Assembly: GCA_028284045.1 (NCBI GenBank)
Contig: JANQSN010000040.1
Coordinates: 62,001 to 126,000, forward strand
Direction of reading: 5' to 3'
From: Alphaproteobacteria bacterium
GTDB taxonomy: Bacteria; Pseudomonadota; Alphaproteobacteria; DSM-16000; Inquilinaceae
Length of the DNA: 64,000 nt
Below are positions 16,598 through 25,467 of the stretch, in pieces. Below the pieces are notes generated by a model. It was not told the DNA's origin. It did not search any database and saw only the letters and a program-made list of their open reading frames with translations. The position numbers were made by a program, and so were the translations under genes. The stretch's first letter is position 1; each line of letters opens with the position of its first letter.

Positions 16598-18319
16598 ATG
16601 GCAATCCGCATTCTGTCCAAGGTTCAACTGACGACCAAGGCAACGCTGGTGACAACGGCGATCATGTTGGCGTTGGCCGTTGGCATGGTCAGCGCCGCGA
16701 TCATCGAGATCGGCAGCTATGTGGAGACCAAGGCGGTGAGCCAGCAGAACGCCAGCCTGCGCATCGCGGCGATGGAGTTCAAGGCGCGCTTTCCGGAGCT
16801 GGAGGTGCAGTTCCGCGACGGCGACACGGTCGAACGGCTGGTCGTACCGGTGCTGCCCAGCTTCGAAGACCATTCGATGATCGACCGCATCGGGCAGATG
16901 ACCGGCGAGACGGCGACGGTCTTCGCCTGGGATCCCGAGACGGCGGATTTCTGGCGTCGGACGACCAACATCATCAAGCCGGACGGCAATCGGGCGGTGG
17001 GCACACCGCTCGGCCAGAACGGGGCCGTCTACCCGGTCATTCGATCCGGTCAGACCTTCACGGGGGAAGCTATCATCCTGGGCATCTCCTACTACACCAT
17101 CTACGAGCCGATCTTCTCTCCGCAAGGCGAGATCCTGGGCATCCTCTATGCGGGCGTCGAGCGCCAAGCCATCGATGCGATCCTGGGCGACATCGCCCGA
17201 TCGCTGGTCCTGGTGACACTTGTCATCACGGTGGTCTGCATGGGGCTCGCCGTGGTCATTTATCGGTCGCTGCTGCGGCCGATCCCGGCGCTGGCGTCGG
17301 TGATGCGGCGGCTCGCCAAGGACGAGACGGAGATCGACGTCCCCTACCGGGATCGTTCCGACGAGATCGGCGCCATGGCGCAGGCGGTCGAGGTGTTCCG
17401 GCTGAATGGGGTCGAGAAGGCGACGCTCCACCAGCAGCAGGCCGAGGCCGAAGACCGCGCCGAAGCGGAGAAGCGGGCGACGATGATGCGCCTGGCGGAG
17501 GACTTCGAGGCGAGCATCGGCGAGGTCGTGCAGTCGGTGGCGTCGGCGGCGACGGAGATGCAGTCGACCTCGCAATCCATGTCGGCGATCGCCGAGGAGA
17601 CCAGCACGCAGGCGGCGACGGTGACGGCATCGGCCGACCAGGCATCGGCCAATGTCCAGACCGTCTCGGCCGCGGCCGACCAGCTCTCCGGCGCGATCAA
17701 CGAGATCAGCCGCCAGATGGGCGTTCAGACCGGCGCGGCGGACGAGGCGGTCAACGCCGCCGCCGCCAGCGACACCGAGATGAACGGTCTGGCGGAGAAG
17801 GTCGCGGCGATCGGCGATGTGGTGGACCTGATCACCAGCATCGCGGAGCAGACCAATTTGCTGGCGCTCAACGCGACGATCGAGGCGGCGCGGGCCGGCG
17901 ATGCCGGGAAGGGCTTCGCCGTCGTCGCCGCGGAGGTCAAGAGCCTGGCCAATCAGACCGCCAAGGCGACCGAGGAGATTGCCGCCCAGATCAAGGACGT
18001 TCAGGACAGCACCGGCAGCGCCGTCACGTCCATCGCCAACATCAAGACCAAGATCGACAAGATCCGGGAGATCTCGTCCTCCGTCGCCGCCGCCATCGAA
18101 GAGCAGAACGCCGCGACGGCGGAGATCGGCCGCAACACGCAAGAAGCGTCCGTCGGCACGCAGCAGGTGTCCGCGTCGATCACCGGCGTGATGGAGGCCT
18201 CCGAGCAGTCGGGCGTGGCCGCGAACAACGTGCTGACGGCAGCAAGCGACCTGTCGCAGCAGTCCGAGAACCTGTCACGCGTCGTCAGCGACTTCGTGCA
18301 GAAGGTGCGCGCGGCGTAA
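16598..18319 (+). CDS. Methyl-accepting chemotaxis protein with periplasmic Cache-type sensor
   Basis: 573 residues. First membrane helix about 14-36; periplasmic single-Cache-like domain about 40-195, including '[20 protein letters not shown]' and '[22 protein letters not shown]' (each cited in part), of the Cache_3/Cache_2 type; second helix about 200-225; HAMP about 225-280; coiled-coil signalling domain with the hairpin tip '[20 protein letters not shown]' near 415 and '[13 protein letters not shown]'. It senses a small ligand and controls CheA. ATG 16598 is preferred; TTG 16571 in frame adds nine residues. It lacks a CheR-docking pentapeptide at the end. Ligand unknown. Confidence 0.92.
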   Translation: MAIRILSKVQLTTKATLVTTAIMLALAVGMVSAAIIEIGSYVETKAVSQQNASLRIAAMEFKARFPELEVQFRDGDTVERLVVPVLPSFEDHSMIDRIGQMTGETATVFAWDPETADFWRRTTNIIKPDGNRAVGTPLGQNGAVYPVIRSGQTFTGEAIILGISYYTIYEPIFSPQGEILGILYAGVERQAIDAILGDIARSLVLVTLVITVVCMGLAVVIYRSLLRPIPALASVMRRLAKDETEIDVPYRDRSDEIGAMAQAVEVFRLNGVEKATLHQQQAEAEDRAEAEKRATMMRLAEDFEASIGEVVQSVASAATEMQSTSQSMSAIAEETSTQAATVTASADQASANVQTVSAAADQLSGAINEISRQMGVQTGAADEAVNAAAASDTEMNGLAEKVAAIGDVVDLITSIAEQTNLLALNATIEAARAGDAGKGFAVVAAEVKSLANQTAKATEEIAAQIKDVQDSTGSAVTSIANIKTKIDKIREISSSVAAAIEEQNAATAEIGRNTQEASVGTQQVSASITGVMEASEQSGVAANNVLTAASDLSQQSENLSRVVSDFVQKVRAA

Positions 18320-18346
18320 GCGCGCCCCCCGCCACGTCTCCGCCCC

Positions 18347-19348
18347 TCAATACCCCGCCGCCATATCGACCCAGCCGTCCGGCCGGTCGCCGCCGGCCAG
18401 CCGCGCCAGGTCTGCCGCCAGGGCCTGCGTCACGCTGACGGGGTCGGAGATGGCGGCCGAGTGCGGCGTGAGGGTGACCGCCGGATGCGCCCACAGGGGG
18501 TTGTCCGGCGGCAGGGGCTCCGTCTCGAAGACGTCGAGGGCGGCGGCGGCGAGCCGACCGCTGTCGAGCGCCGACAACACATCCGCTTCCACCATCAGCC
18601 CACCGCGGCCCGGATTGACCAGCAGGCTGCCGTGCGGCAGTCGGTCGAGCAGGGGGCGGGCGATCAGGCCGCGCGTCGCGCCGGTCTCCGGCAGCAGCAC
18701 CACCAGCACCCGCACCCGTCCCAGCAGGTCGGCCAATGCCGCCTCGCCGCTGACCAGCGGGACCGCGCTGTCTGCGGCTGCGGCCCGCTGGCTGCGCACC
18801 CAGGCGGTCACCGGGAACCCGGCGGCCTGAAGCTTCTCCGCCGTCCGTCGGCCCAACCGGCCAAGGCCGAGGAGGCCGACCGGTGTGGCGGTCGCGTCCC
18901 GCGGTGCGTGGCGTTGCCAGACCCGGGCCGCCTGCTGGCGCCGATAGAGATCGTGGTTCTGGGTGAAGGCCAGGACGGCGGCCAACACATAGTCGGCCAT
19001 CCGGTCGGCCATCAGCGGGTCGGCGGCGCGCAGCACCGCCGTGCCGGCCGGCAGCTTTGCGCGATGGCGCAGGATGTGATCGCTGCCGGCCCCCAGCGAG
19101 CAGACCACGCGCAGGCCCCGGCAGGCCTCGAACAACGCCTCCGGCGCCTGCCAGACGAAGGCCAGGTCGTAGTCGGCGGCCTGTGCCGGCCCGGGCGGTG
19201 CGCCGCCACTCCCCTCCCAGAGATCGATCGGGCGGTCCGGCAGAGCCGCACGCAGTGCCGCCAGCCACTCCGCCGCGTTGTCCCAGGGGGTGTAGAGGAT
19301 CGACCGTCCCGGGGTGCCGGACAAGGCCCGGCTACCCCCGCCGGTCAT
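18347..19348 (-). CDS. D-2-hydroxyacid dehydrogenase, GhrA-like
   Basis: 333 residues. The NAD(P) site is 'GLLGLGRLGRRTAEKL' (about 148-163) and the catalytic triad is Arg in 'NPGRGG', Glu in 'FETEPLP', and His in 'TPHSAA'. The N-terminal half ('VWQAPEALFEACRGLRVV') matches the glyoxylate/hydroxypyruvate reductase A group. It reduces a 2-keto acid or oxidises a D-2-hydroxyacid. Its ATG overlaps the stop of the GntR gene (ATGA), so regulator and enzyme are co-translated, and the enzyme likely serves the divergent catabolic operon. Confidence 0.88.
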   Translation of the reverse strand: MTGGGSRALSGTPGRSILYTPWDNAAEWLAALRAALPDRPIDLWEGSGGAPPGPAQAADYDLAFVWQAPEALFEACRGLRVVCSLGAGSDHILRHRAKLPAGTAVLRAADPLMADRMADYVLAAVLAFTQNHDLYRRQQAARVWQRHAPRDATATPVGLLGLGRLGRRTAEKLQAAGFPVTAWVRSQRAAAADSAVPLVSGEAALADLLGRVRVLVVLLPETGATRGLIARPLLDRLPHGSLLVNPGRGGLMVEADVLSALDSGRLAAAALDVFETEPLPPDNPLWAHPAVTLTPHSAAISDPVSVTQALAADLARLAGGDRPDGWVDMAAGY

Positions 19349-20283
19349 GCCGCGGCGCTGGTGCGGCTGGCCGCGGCGGCGTTGGAGAGATGGGTGGCCA
19401 GCAGCCTGGAGGCCAGCTTCCGGTCATCCGCCTCCAGCGCGTCGAGGATGCTGAGATGCTCCATGCACCAGGCGCGCACCCGGGGCATGTCGGCGTAGCT
19501 CTGGTACTCCAGGAGCTGGCGGAGCCGGTTCTGCTTCTCCACCGCCGCGCGGAAATACGGGTTGTTGCCGAAGGCGGCGATCATCTCGTGGAAGTTGGCG
19601 TCGATCTTGTAGCCATGGCGGGCGGTGCGGAACCCCGGCCCCATCTCCAGGAAGCGGAGATGATCCTCCCGGCAGAGCTGGATCTGCCGCAGGTCGATCC
19701 GGAACCCGGGCAGCATCGGGATCTGCGGCTCGATCGCCGCGCGGAAGGCGAAGCTGTCCTCGCTGGCCTGGTGGGTCGACAGCGCCGCGTTGAACTGCCA
19801 ACCGTCCCGGCCCGGCGCGGCCACGCCTTCCTCGGCCAGCTCGTCCAGCACCTGGCGGGCGCGCCGCCGGCCGATCTCGTAGCGGGTGGCCAAATCACCG
19901 GCGCGGATGCAGTCCGGCAGCACGCCGCGCAGCCGGTCGGTGGCGATCCGGTTGAACAGCGAGGAGGCTTCGGTCACCCGCTGCTCCACCTCGCTGGGGT
20001 CGAAATCGGCGCTTCTCTGATTGAGGAAGAAGCCGCGATTGCGTTTCGCCGACAGCAGGCCGTGTTCGGACAAGGCGGCCAGCGCCTTGCGGATCGGCGT
20101 GCGGGAGACGCCGAAGGCTTCGACCAGCTCCCGCTCCGTCACATGGGCGCCGCCGGGCAGGTCGGCCTCGCGCAGATAGGCGACGATCCGGGCGGCGAGC
20201 GGAACGCGGGTCAGATCGCCGGCAAGGGCGGACGGGCGGAGGCGGGGGGAGGGGAGGTTGGTATTCGGTGTCTCGATCTGCAT
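19345..20283 (-). CDS. GntR-family regulator with an apparent second HTH-like segment
   Basis: 312 residues. The first winged helix is at about 25-95 ('RIVAYLRE', 'ELVEAFGVSRTPIRKALAAL', 'RGFFL'). A second segment at about 130-170 ('LATRYEIGRRRARQVLDELAEEG') also reads as a winged helix, followed by an all-helical C-terminal domain ('FHEMIAAFGNNPYFRAAV', 'HLSILDALEADDRKLASRLL') like FCD effector domains. It is divergent from the amino-acid-type ABC operon, and an inverted repeat lies between. Probably a ligand-responsive repressor of both units. Confidence 0.87.
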   Translation of the reverse strand: MQIETPNTNLPSPRLRPSALAGDLTRVPLAARIVAYLREADLPGGAHVTERELVEAFGVSRTPIRKALAALSEHGLLSAKRNRGFFLNQRSADFDPSEVEQRVTEASSLFNRIATDRLRGVLPDCIRAGDLATRYEIGRRRARQVLDELAEEGVAAPGRDGWQFNAALSTHQASEDSFAFRAAIEPQIPMLPGFRIDLRQIQLCREDHLRFLEMGPGFRTARHGYKIDANFHEMIAAFGNNPYFRAAVEKQNRLRQLLEYQSYADMPRVRAWCMEHLSILDALEADDRKLASRLLATHLSNAAAASRTSAAA

Positions 20284-20578
20284 GGCTTTAAGTCTAGCGG
20301 GGGGTGGCAGAAAACTATTGTACGTACCTAGCACGTCGGTACAATCAGTTTCAAGCGGTCGTTGCGGCCGGCGTGCCGGGAGGCTAGCTTTCACCACCCA
20401 AAGCGACGCCTTCGCCACCGCAAATGTCGGCGTGCAAGTACCGATGACGGGAGGACCATCCGAAGGATCGGAAAGATCCGAAGGACGATACGACAAGGTG
20501 CGCGCGAAGGGTGCCGTATCTCCAGGCACGGGCAGTGATGCTCGGCCAAATCCAGAATTATTGCGAAGGAGGCTTCTT
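20284..20578 (+). other. Divergent control region of the GntR and ABC/catabolic operons
   Basis: 295 bp with no convincing gene. It contains the inverted repeat ATTGTAC/GTACAAT (20317-20345), a direct repeat ATCCGAAGGA at 20458-20467 and 20476-20485 with an internal GGATC/GATCC hairpin (20465-20479), and AAGGAGG (20566-20572) as the binding-protein ribosome site. Confidence 0.6.
20317..20345. promoter_or_regulatory. Putative GntR operator
   Basis: A perfect 7-bp inverted repeat ATTGTAC (20317-20323) and GTACAAT (20339-20345) with 15 bp between; centre-to-centre distance is 22 bp, about two turns. It starts 34 bp upstream of the GntR ATG, where an autoregulatory site is expected. Confidence 0.55.
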
Positions 20579-21394
20579 GTGAAGATCAACCGGACCCTGT
20601 CGGCGATCGCTCTGGGCGTCGCCGTCGTCGCCCTGCCGGCCTCGGCCATCGCCCAAGACGTTGATCCGCCGCCGGAACTGGTGGAAGACGGCAAGCTGAC
20701 CTACGGCCTCGCCGCGACCTTCGCGCCGTTCGAGTATATGGAGGATGGCGAGCTGACCGGCTTCGACGTGGAGTTCGGTGCCGCGCTCGCCGAGGCGATG
20801 GGCCTTGAGGTCAACCCGCTGAACATGGAGTTCAACGGCCTGATCCCGGCCCTTCAGGGTGGCCGCATCGATATCATCAACAGCGCGATGTACATCAATC
20901 CGGAGCGGTCGGAGCAGGTCGACTTCATCCCCTATATGCAGGTCGGCAACGAGATCATCGTCCCCACCGGGAATCCGCTCGGCATCGAGAGCCGCGAGGA
21001 TCTGTGCGGGCTGAGCGTGGCCGTGACGTTGGGCGGCATCCAGGAGACCTACGCCCGCGAAGACGCCGCCCGCTGCGAGGAAGAGGGCCAGGAGACGGTC
21101 AACGTCATGACCCTGCCGACCGCGCAGGATAGCGCATTGTCGCTGCGCCAGGGTCGGGCCGATGCGTTCTACAACTCCACGCCCGGCGCCGTGATCCAGG
21201 TGCAGGAGCTGCCCGACGTCTACGAGATCGTCGGCGAGACCTTCAACACCACCCAGATCGGCATCGCCGTGCGCAAGGGCGACGACGCGACCCGCGCCGC
21301 CATCGAAGCCGCGATCGAGCAGGTGGTGGCCGATGGCGTCTATCACGAGCTGGTCGAGAAATACGGCTTCCCGGAGAGCGTGCCGCTCTACTGA
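20579..21394 (+). CDS. Amino-acid-type ABC transporter substrate-binding protein (SBP family 3)
   Basis: 271 residues with a Sec signal peptide ('LSAIALGVAVVALPASAIAQD', cleavage near residue 25). SBP_bac_3 features: 'LTYGLAATFAPFEYMEDGELTGFDVE' opening (cited in part), 'GGRIDIINSAMYINPERSEQ', and 'GIAVRKGDD' near the end. GTG 20579 follows AAGGAGG by 6-7 bases. It delivers a polar amino acid or derivative to the permease and ATPase downstream. The two Cys ('DLCGLSV', 'AARCEEE') may form a disulfide. Confidence 0.93.
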   Translation: MKINRTLSAIALGVAVVALPASAIAQDVDPPPELVEDGKLTYGLAATFAPFEYMEDGELTGFDVEFGAALAEAMGLEVNPLNMEFNGLIPALQGGRIDIINSAMYINPERSEQVDFIPYMQVGNEIIVPTGNPLGIESREDLCGLSVAVTLGGIQETYAREDAARCEEEGQETVNVMTLPTAQDSALSLRQGRADAFYNSTPGAVIQVQELPDVYEIVGETFNTTQIGIAVRKGDDATRAAIEAAIEQVVADGVYHELVEKYGFPESVPLY

Positions 21395-21406
21395 TCGATC
21401 GTGACC

Positions 21407-21444
21407 GCCGGTCGCAGGACCCAAATCGCCGGCCTGCGACCGGC
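21407..21444 (+). terminator. Intercistronic hairpin between binding-protein and permease genes
   Basis: GCCGGTCGCAGG (21407-21418) pairs perfectly with CCTGCGACCGGC (21433-21444), a 12-bp stem with 14-nt loop, 12 bp after the binding-protein stop. No T-tract. The position repeats that of the hairpin at 536-565 and suggests mRNA stabilisation or partial termination. Confidence 0.65.
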
Positions 21445-21531
21445 CGGATCGGCCCCTTACCCCATGCCCCGATCGGACCCGACGGTTCGGGCATGGGCGG
21501 GTGCCGTCGTGCCGGCGTCGCGTCAGGATAG

Positions 21532-22299
21532 ATGATGGAAAGCCAGACCGCGCTGGTCCGTCCGGAGCTGATTCTCGAATACGCCGTGTCCGACCGCTTC
21601 ATCGAAGCGGCGGGCATGACGCTGATGCTGACCATCTTGTCGGTGATCCTGGGCATCGTCGTCGGGCTGGTCATCGCCATCATGCAGGAGACGCGAACGC
21701 CCTATCTTAGGGGCGTCTTTCGCGGATCGTCGGTGGTCTATCTCTGGCTGTTCCGTGGCACGCCCGTCCTCTTCCAGCTCATCTTCGTGTTCAACGTGCT
21801 GCCGGTCTTCGGCATCCGCCTGTCGGGCTTCGCCTGCGCGGTGCTGGCGCTGTCGCTGAACGAAGGCGCATACATGTCGGAGATCATGCGCTCCGGCCTG
21901 CAGGCTGTCGGCAAGGGTCAGCGCATGGCGGGCCGGGCGCTCGGCATGCGCGACTGGCAGGTGATGCGCTACATCGTCCTGCCGCAGGCGCTGAAGATCG
22001 TCATCCCGCCGATCGGCAACCAATTCATCGGCATGCTGAAGCTGAGCGCGCTGGTCTCCGTGATCGCGGTGGAGGAGCTGTTGCTGGTCGCCAACCAGAC
22101 CGCCAGCGCCAATTTCCGCTATCTGGAAGCGTTGGGCGCGGCCGGCCTGTGGTACTTGCTGTTCACCACCATCTTCATGGCCTTCCAGGCTCGCATCGAA
22201 CACTGGGCCGGACCGCAGCGGCGCAGCGTCAAGGGCCAGGCGGGTTTCGCCCAACGGCTGCTCGGCTTCGGCACCGGCCGCCAGCAGCAGCTTCGCTGA
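21532..22299 (+). CDS. Amino-acid-type ABC transporter permease (HisM/GlnP family)
   Basis: 255 residues, with a first helix at about 28-50, 'YLWLFRGTPVLFQLIF' (the family's FRGTP motif), and coupling loop 'GQRMAGRALGMRDWQVMRYIVLPQALK' (cited in part) near 140-165. It is the only permease gene in the operon, so the channel is likely a homodimer. Tandem ATGs (21532, 21535) leave the start slightly open. The C-terminal 30 residues are polar and variable. Confidence 0.93.
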   Translation: MMESQTALVRPELILEYAVSDRFIEAAGMTLMLTILSVILGIVVGLVIAIMQETRTPYLRGVFRGSSVVYLWLFRGTPVLFQLIFVFNVLPVFGIRLSGFACAVLALSLNEGAYMSEIMRSGLQAVGKGQRMAGRALGMRDWQVMRYIVLPQALKIVIPPIGNQFIGMLKLSALVSVIAVEELLLVANQTASANFRYLEALGAAGLWYLLFTTIFMAFQARIEHWAGPQRRSVKGQAGFAQRLLGFGTGRQQQLR

Positions 22300-22327
22300 G
22301 CGCCCCTCCAGGAGCCCACCGCCGCCG

Positions 22328-23116
22328 ATGACCGACACGACCCCGCCGACCTTGACGAAGCCCGAGACCACCGCAGCCGGCGCGCCCGTATTGCGCGTCA
22401 CCGGCCTGGACAAGAGCTTCGGGCCGCTGCACGTGCTGCATGACGTGTCGATCGACATCTGGCCCAGCGAGAGCGTCGTCGTCATCGGACCCTCCGGCTC
22501 CGGCAAGTCGACGCTGCTGCGCTGCATGAACCTGCTGGAGACGGTCGACCGGGGCGATATCGCGTTCGACGGCCAAGCGATCTCCGCCGAGGCCCGCGAC
22601 GCCCCCGCGGTGCGCCGGCACATGGGCATGGTCTTCCAGAACTTCGAGCTGTTTCAGCATCTCAGCGCCGCCGGCAACATCATGCTGGCGCCGATGAAGG
22701 TGCTGGGCCTGTCGGAGGCGGAGGCGCGCGATCGGGCGCACGCGCTTCTGGAGAAGGTGCGCATCCCGGAAAAGGCGGATTTCTATCCCAGCGAGCTGAG
22801 CGGCGGGCAGCAGCAGCGGGTCGCCATCGCCCGGGCGCTCGCCATGCGCCCGCGCGTCATGCTGTACGACGAGCCGACCTCTGCGCTCGATCCGGAGATG
22901 ATCAAGGAGGTCTTGGACGTCATCCGCGATCTCAGCCAGGAGGGCATGACCAGCGTTGTGGTCACCCACGAGATGGGGTTCGCCCGCAGCGTCGCCGACC
23001 GGATCGTTTTCATGGACGAGGGCCGGATCATCGAGATCGCGCCGCCGGACCGCTTCTTCGAAGGGGCCATTCATCCACGCACGGCCCGCTTCCTGGACCA
23101 GATCCTGCACCACTAG
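22328..23116 (+). CDS. Amino-acid-type ABC transporter ATPase (HisP/GlnQ family)
   Basis: 262 residues. Walker A 'GPSGSGKST' near 58, Q-loop 'MVFQNFELFQHLS' near 100, signature 'LSGGQQQR' near 157, Walker B 'VMLYDEPTSALDP' near 178, and H-loop 'VVTHEMGFA'. Highly typical of polar amino-acid importers. It follows the permease by 28 bp and precedes the M20 gene by 36 bp, all in one direction, so uptake and catabolic genes share an operon. Confidence 0.95.
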   Translation: MTDTTPPTLTKPETTAAGAPVLRVTGLDKSFGPLHVLHDVSIDIWPSESVVVIGPSGSGKSTLLRCMNLLETVDRGDIAFDGQAISAEARDAPAVRRHMGMVFQNFELFQHLSAAGNIMLAPMKVLGLSEAEARDRAHALLEKVRIPEKADFYPSELSGGQQQRVAIARALAMRPRVMLYDEPTSALDPEMIKEVLDVIRDLSQEGMTSVVVTHEMGFARSVADRIVFMDEGRIIEIAPPDRFFEGAIHPRTARFLDQILHH

Positions 23117-23152
23117 AAGAGACCGGCGCGCGTTGCCGGAGAGGTTCGACCG

Positions 23153-24310
23153 ATGACCGATCTATCGCCGATCCCGCTGCTTGAGGCGCTGGTCGCCATC
23201 GACACCCAGAACCCGCCGGGGCGGGAGGTGGAGGCCGTCGCCCGCCTGGCCGACGAGCTGAAGCGCATCGGTTTGTCGGTGACGACCCAGGAGTTCCGGC
23301 CCGGCCGGGCCAATGTCGTCGCGGAATTCGTCAATGGCGACGGCCCGACCTTCTGCTTCAACAGCCATGTCGACGTGGTGCCGGCCGGCACCGGTTGGCA
23401 GAGCGATCCGCATCGGCTGACCCGGCGCGACGGCCGCCTGTATGGCCGTGGCGCCTGCGACGCCAAGGGACCGATCGCCGCCATGACCTCGGCGGTGGAG
23501 AGCCTGGTGGCGCAGCGCGAGCGCTGGTCGGGTCGGCTGATGGCCGTGTTCGTCGCGGATGAGGAGGTGGCGAGCGACGGCGCCCGCCACTATGTCGCCG
23601 GGGGACCCGAGATCGACTGGGCGGTGATCGGCGAACCGACCTCCAACAGCGTCGTCACCGCGCATAAGGGGTCGCTGCGCCCGCTGGTCCGCGTGCATGG
23701 CGAGACGGCGCATAGCGGCACGCCGCATCTCGGCGTCAACGCGATCTTCCGGGCCGCCCGGCTGCTCGGTCTGGCGGAGGACCATGCCGCCACCCTGGCC
23801 GCGCGCACCCATCCGCTGTGCGGCCAGGCCAGCCTGACCGTCACCCGCGTCCAGGGCGGCCTCGCCGACAATGTCGTGCCGGACGCCACGGATTTCCTGC
23901 TCGACCGGCGCATGGTGCCGGGAGAGGCGGAGGCGGACGCCCGCGCCGAGATCGCCGCGTTGCTGGCGCTGGCGAAGGACCGCTTCGGCGTGCAGGCCGA
24001 GGTGGTCGAGTGGCGCCCGACGACGGGTGCGGCGGGTGAGACGGCGGCCGACCGGCCGATCGTGCCGGCGGCGCTGGCCGCTTGCGGCCGTCATGGCGGC
24101 GACGGCGTACACCTCCACGGCTTCATGGGCGGCTGCGACCTCGTGCATTTCCGCAGCGTCGGGGCCGACGGCGTGGTGATCGGCCCGGGCTCGCTGGCCG
24201 TCGCCCACAAGCCGGACGAGTACGTGCCGGAGGAGGAGCTGATGGCGGCGGTGCTGGTATACCGCGATACCGCTTTGGCCATGCTGCACCGCGATGGAGC
24301 GACGCGATGA
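23153..24310 (+). CDS. M20-family deacylase (ArgE/DapE-like)
   Basis: 385 residues with the complete metal set of M20 amidohydrolases: His in 'NSHVDVVPAG', Asp in 'GRGACDAKGP', Glu pair in 'ADEEVASDG', Glu in 'IGEPTS', His near the end in 'VAHKPDEYVP'. The dimerisation domain is at about 180-290 ('VHGETAHSGTPHLGVNAI', cited in part). Such enzymes remove N-acetyl, N-succinyl or similar groups from amino acids. In this operon it probably strips an acyl group from the imported compound or from the product of the M24 hydrolase. ATGA overlap with the next gene. Confidence 0.9.
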   Translation: MTDLSPIPLLEALVAIDTQNPPGREVEAVARLADELKRIGLSVTTQEFRPGRANVVAEFVNGDGPTFCFNSHVDVVPAGTGWQSDPHRLTRRDGRLYGRGACDAKGPIAAMTSAVESLVAQRERWSGRLMAVFVADEEVASDGARHYVAGGPEIDWAVIGEPTSNSVVTAHKGSLRPLVRVHGETAHSGTPHLGVNAIFRAARLLGLAEDHAATLAARTHPLCGQASLTVTRVQGGLADNVVPDATDFLLDRRMVPGEAEADARAEIAALLALAKDRFGVQAEVVEWRPTTGAAGETAADRPIVPAALAACGRHGGDGVHLHGFMGGCDLVHFRSVGADGVVIGPGSLAVAHKPDEYVPEEELMAAVLVYRDTALAMLHRDGATR

Positions 24311-25467
24311 CGGCAAGTGTGGGCGCGGTCACCGGCTGGCGCCTGCTGACCGCCACCCAGCACTACGCCCCCGGCCGGGGTTTCCACACTTGGCTGTCCG
24401 GTCCCGTCGACCATCTGGAGACGCTCTATCTGGTGCTGGACGGCGGCGAGGGTGTTACCGGCCTCGGCGAGCTGCGCACCAATATCGCCTATCTGCACGG
24501 CCATGACGCGGCGGCGGTGACGGCCGCGGCGTCGGCGGCCGTCGGCCGGTTGCCCTGGCAGGACGGGCCGGCCGCGGCGCTCGCCGCCTTCGACCGAGAC
24601 TGCCCGGCCGCGGGCATCCATCTTCCGGTGCGCATGCTGGTGGAAATGGCGGTGCGCGACCTCCAGGCGCGGCGCGCCGGCCGGTCCGTCGCGGCGCTGT
24701 TCGACGGACCGGCGGGCGCGGTGTCCGGGGAGACCAACCAGTCGCTCGCCTGGACCGAGGACCGCGCGGCGCTGCTGGTGGCGGCGGAGCGGTTCGTGGC
24801 GCGCGGGTTCTGCCGGCTGAAGGTGCGCCTCGGCCCCGCCGGGGTGGCGGAGGACCGGGCCCGCCTGCTGGCGCTGCGCGACCGCTTCGGTGAGGCAGTG
24901 GAGCTGGCGGCCGATATCAACGGGGCCTGGGCGCCGGCGGATGTCGACCGCGGACTGGCCGCCCTGGCCGAAGCGGCCCCGGCCTATGTGGAGCAGCCTT
25001 GTCCGGCCGACGACTGGGTGACCCTCGCCCGGCTGGCCGATGGGGCGCCGGTGCCGGTGATGCTGGACGAGACGGTGTCGCACCCGGCGGCGATCGACCG
25101 CTTGTCGGCGCTGGGCTGGCGCGGCGGCGTGCATCTGAAGCTGGTCAAGCTGGGCGGACTCGACCGATTGATCGCGGCCGGCCGCCGCGGCCGCGCGGCC
25201 GGCATGACAGTGATGGTCGGGCAGATGAACGAAGGCGCGGTGGCCACCGCCGCTGCCCTCGCCGCCGCCGCGGCGCTCGCCCCGGATCACGCGGAGCTGT
25301 ACGGCGCCGACGGTCTGGCTGACGACCCTGGCACCGGCATCGTCTATGGCGCGGGCCGCGTCGGCGTGACGGGTGCGGCGGGCCTCGGCGTCACCCTCGA
25401 TCCCACGCGCTGCCGACCGGTGGCGGCGCCAGAGCCCAAACCTGCGGAGGTCGTGCATGTCGGATGA
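24307..25467 (+). CDS. Enolase-superfamily protein (mandelate racemase/muconate lactonizing enzyme group)
   Basis: 386 residues. N-terminal capping domain, then a (beta/alpha)7-beta barrel with 'RLKVRLG' (general-base Lys on strand 2, KxR form), metal ligands Asp in 'AADINGAW', Glu in 'YVEQP' and Asp in 'MLDETVS', and Lys in 'KLVKLGG' on strand 6. This is the arrangement of the MLE subgroup (racemase, epimerase, dehydratase or N-succinylamino-acid racemase), though KxK is more usual than KxR there. Start overlaps the M20 gene (ATGA). A racemase acting on an N-acyl amino acid, beside an M20 deacylase, is a reasonable guess. Confidence 0.83.
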   Translation: MTASVGAVTGWRLLTATQHYAPGRGFHTWLSGPVDHLETLYLVLDGGEGVTGLGELRTNIAYLHGHDAAAVTAAASAAVGRLPWQDGPAAALAAFDRDCPAAGIHLPVRMLVEMAVRDLQARRAGRSVAALFDGPAGAVSGETNQSLAWTEDRAALLVAAERFVARGFCRLKVRLGPAGVAEDRARLLALRDRFGEAVELAADINGAWAPADVDRGLAALAEAAPAYVEQPCPADDWVTLARLADGAPVPVMLDETVSHPAAIDRLSALGWRGGVHLKLVKLGGLDRLIAAGRRGRAAGMTVMVGQMNEGAVATAAALAAAAALAPDHAELYGADGLADDPGTGIVYGAGRVGVTGAAGLGVTLDPTRCRPVAAPEPKPAEVVHVG

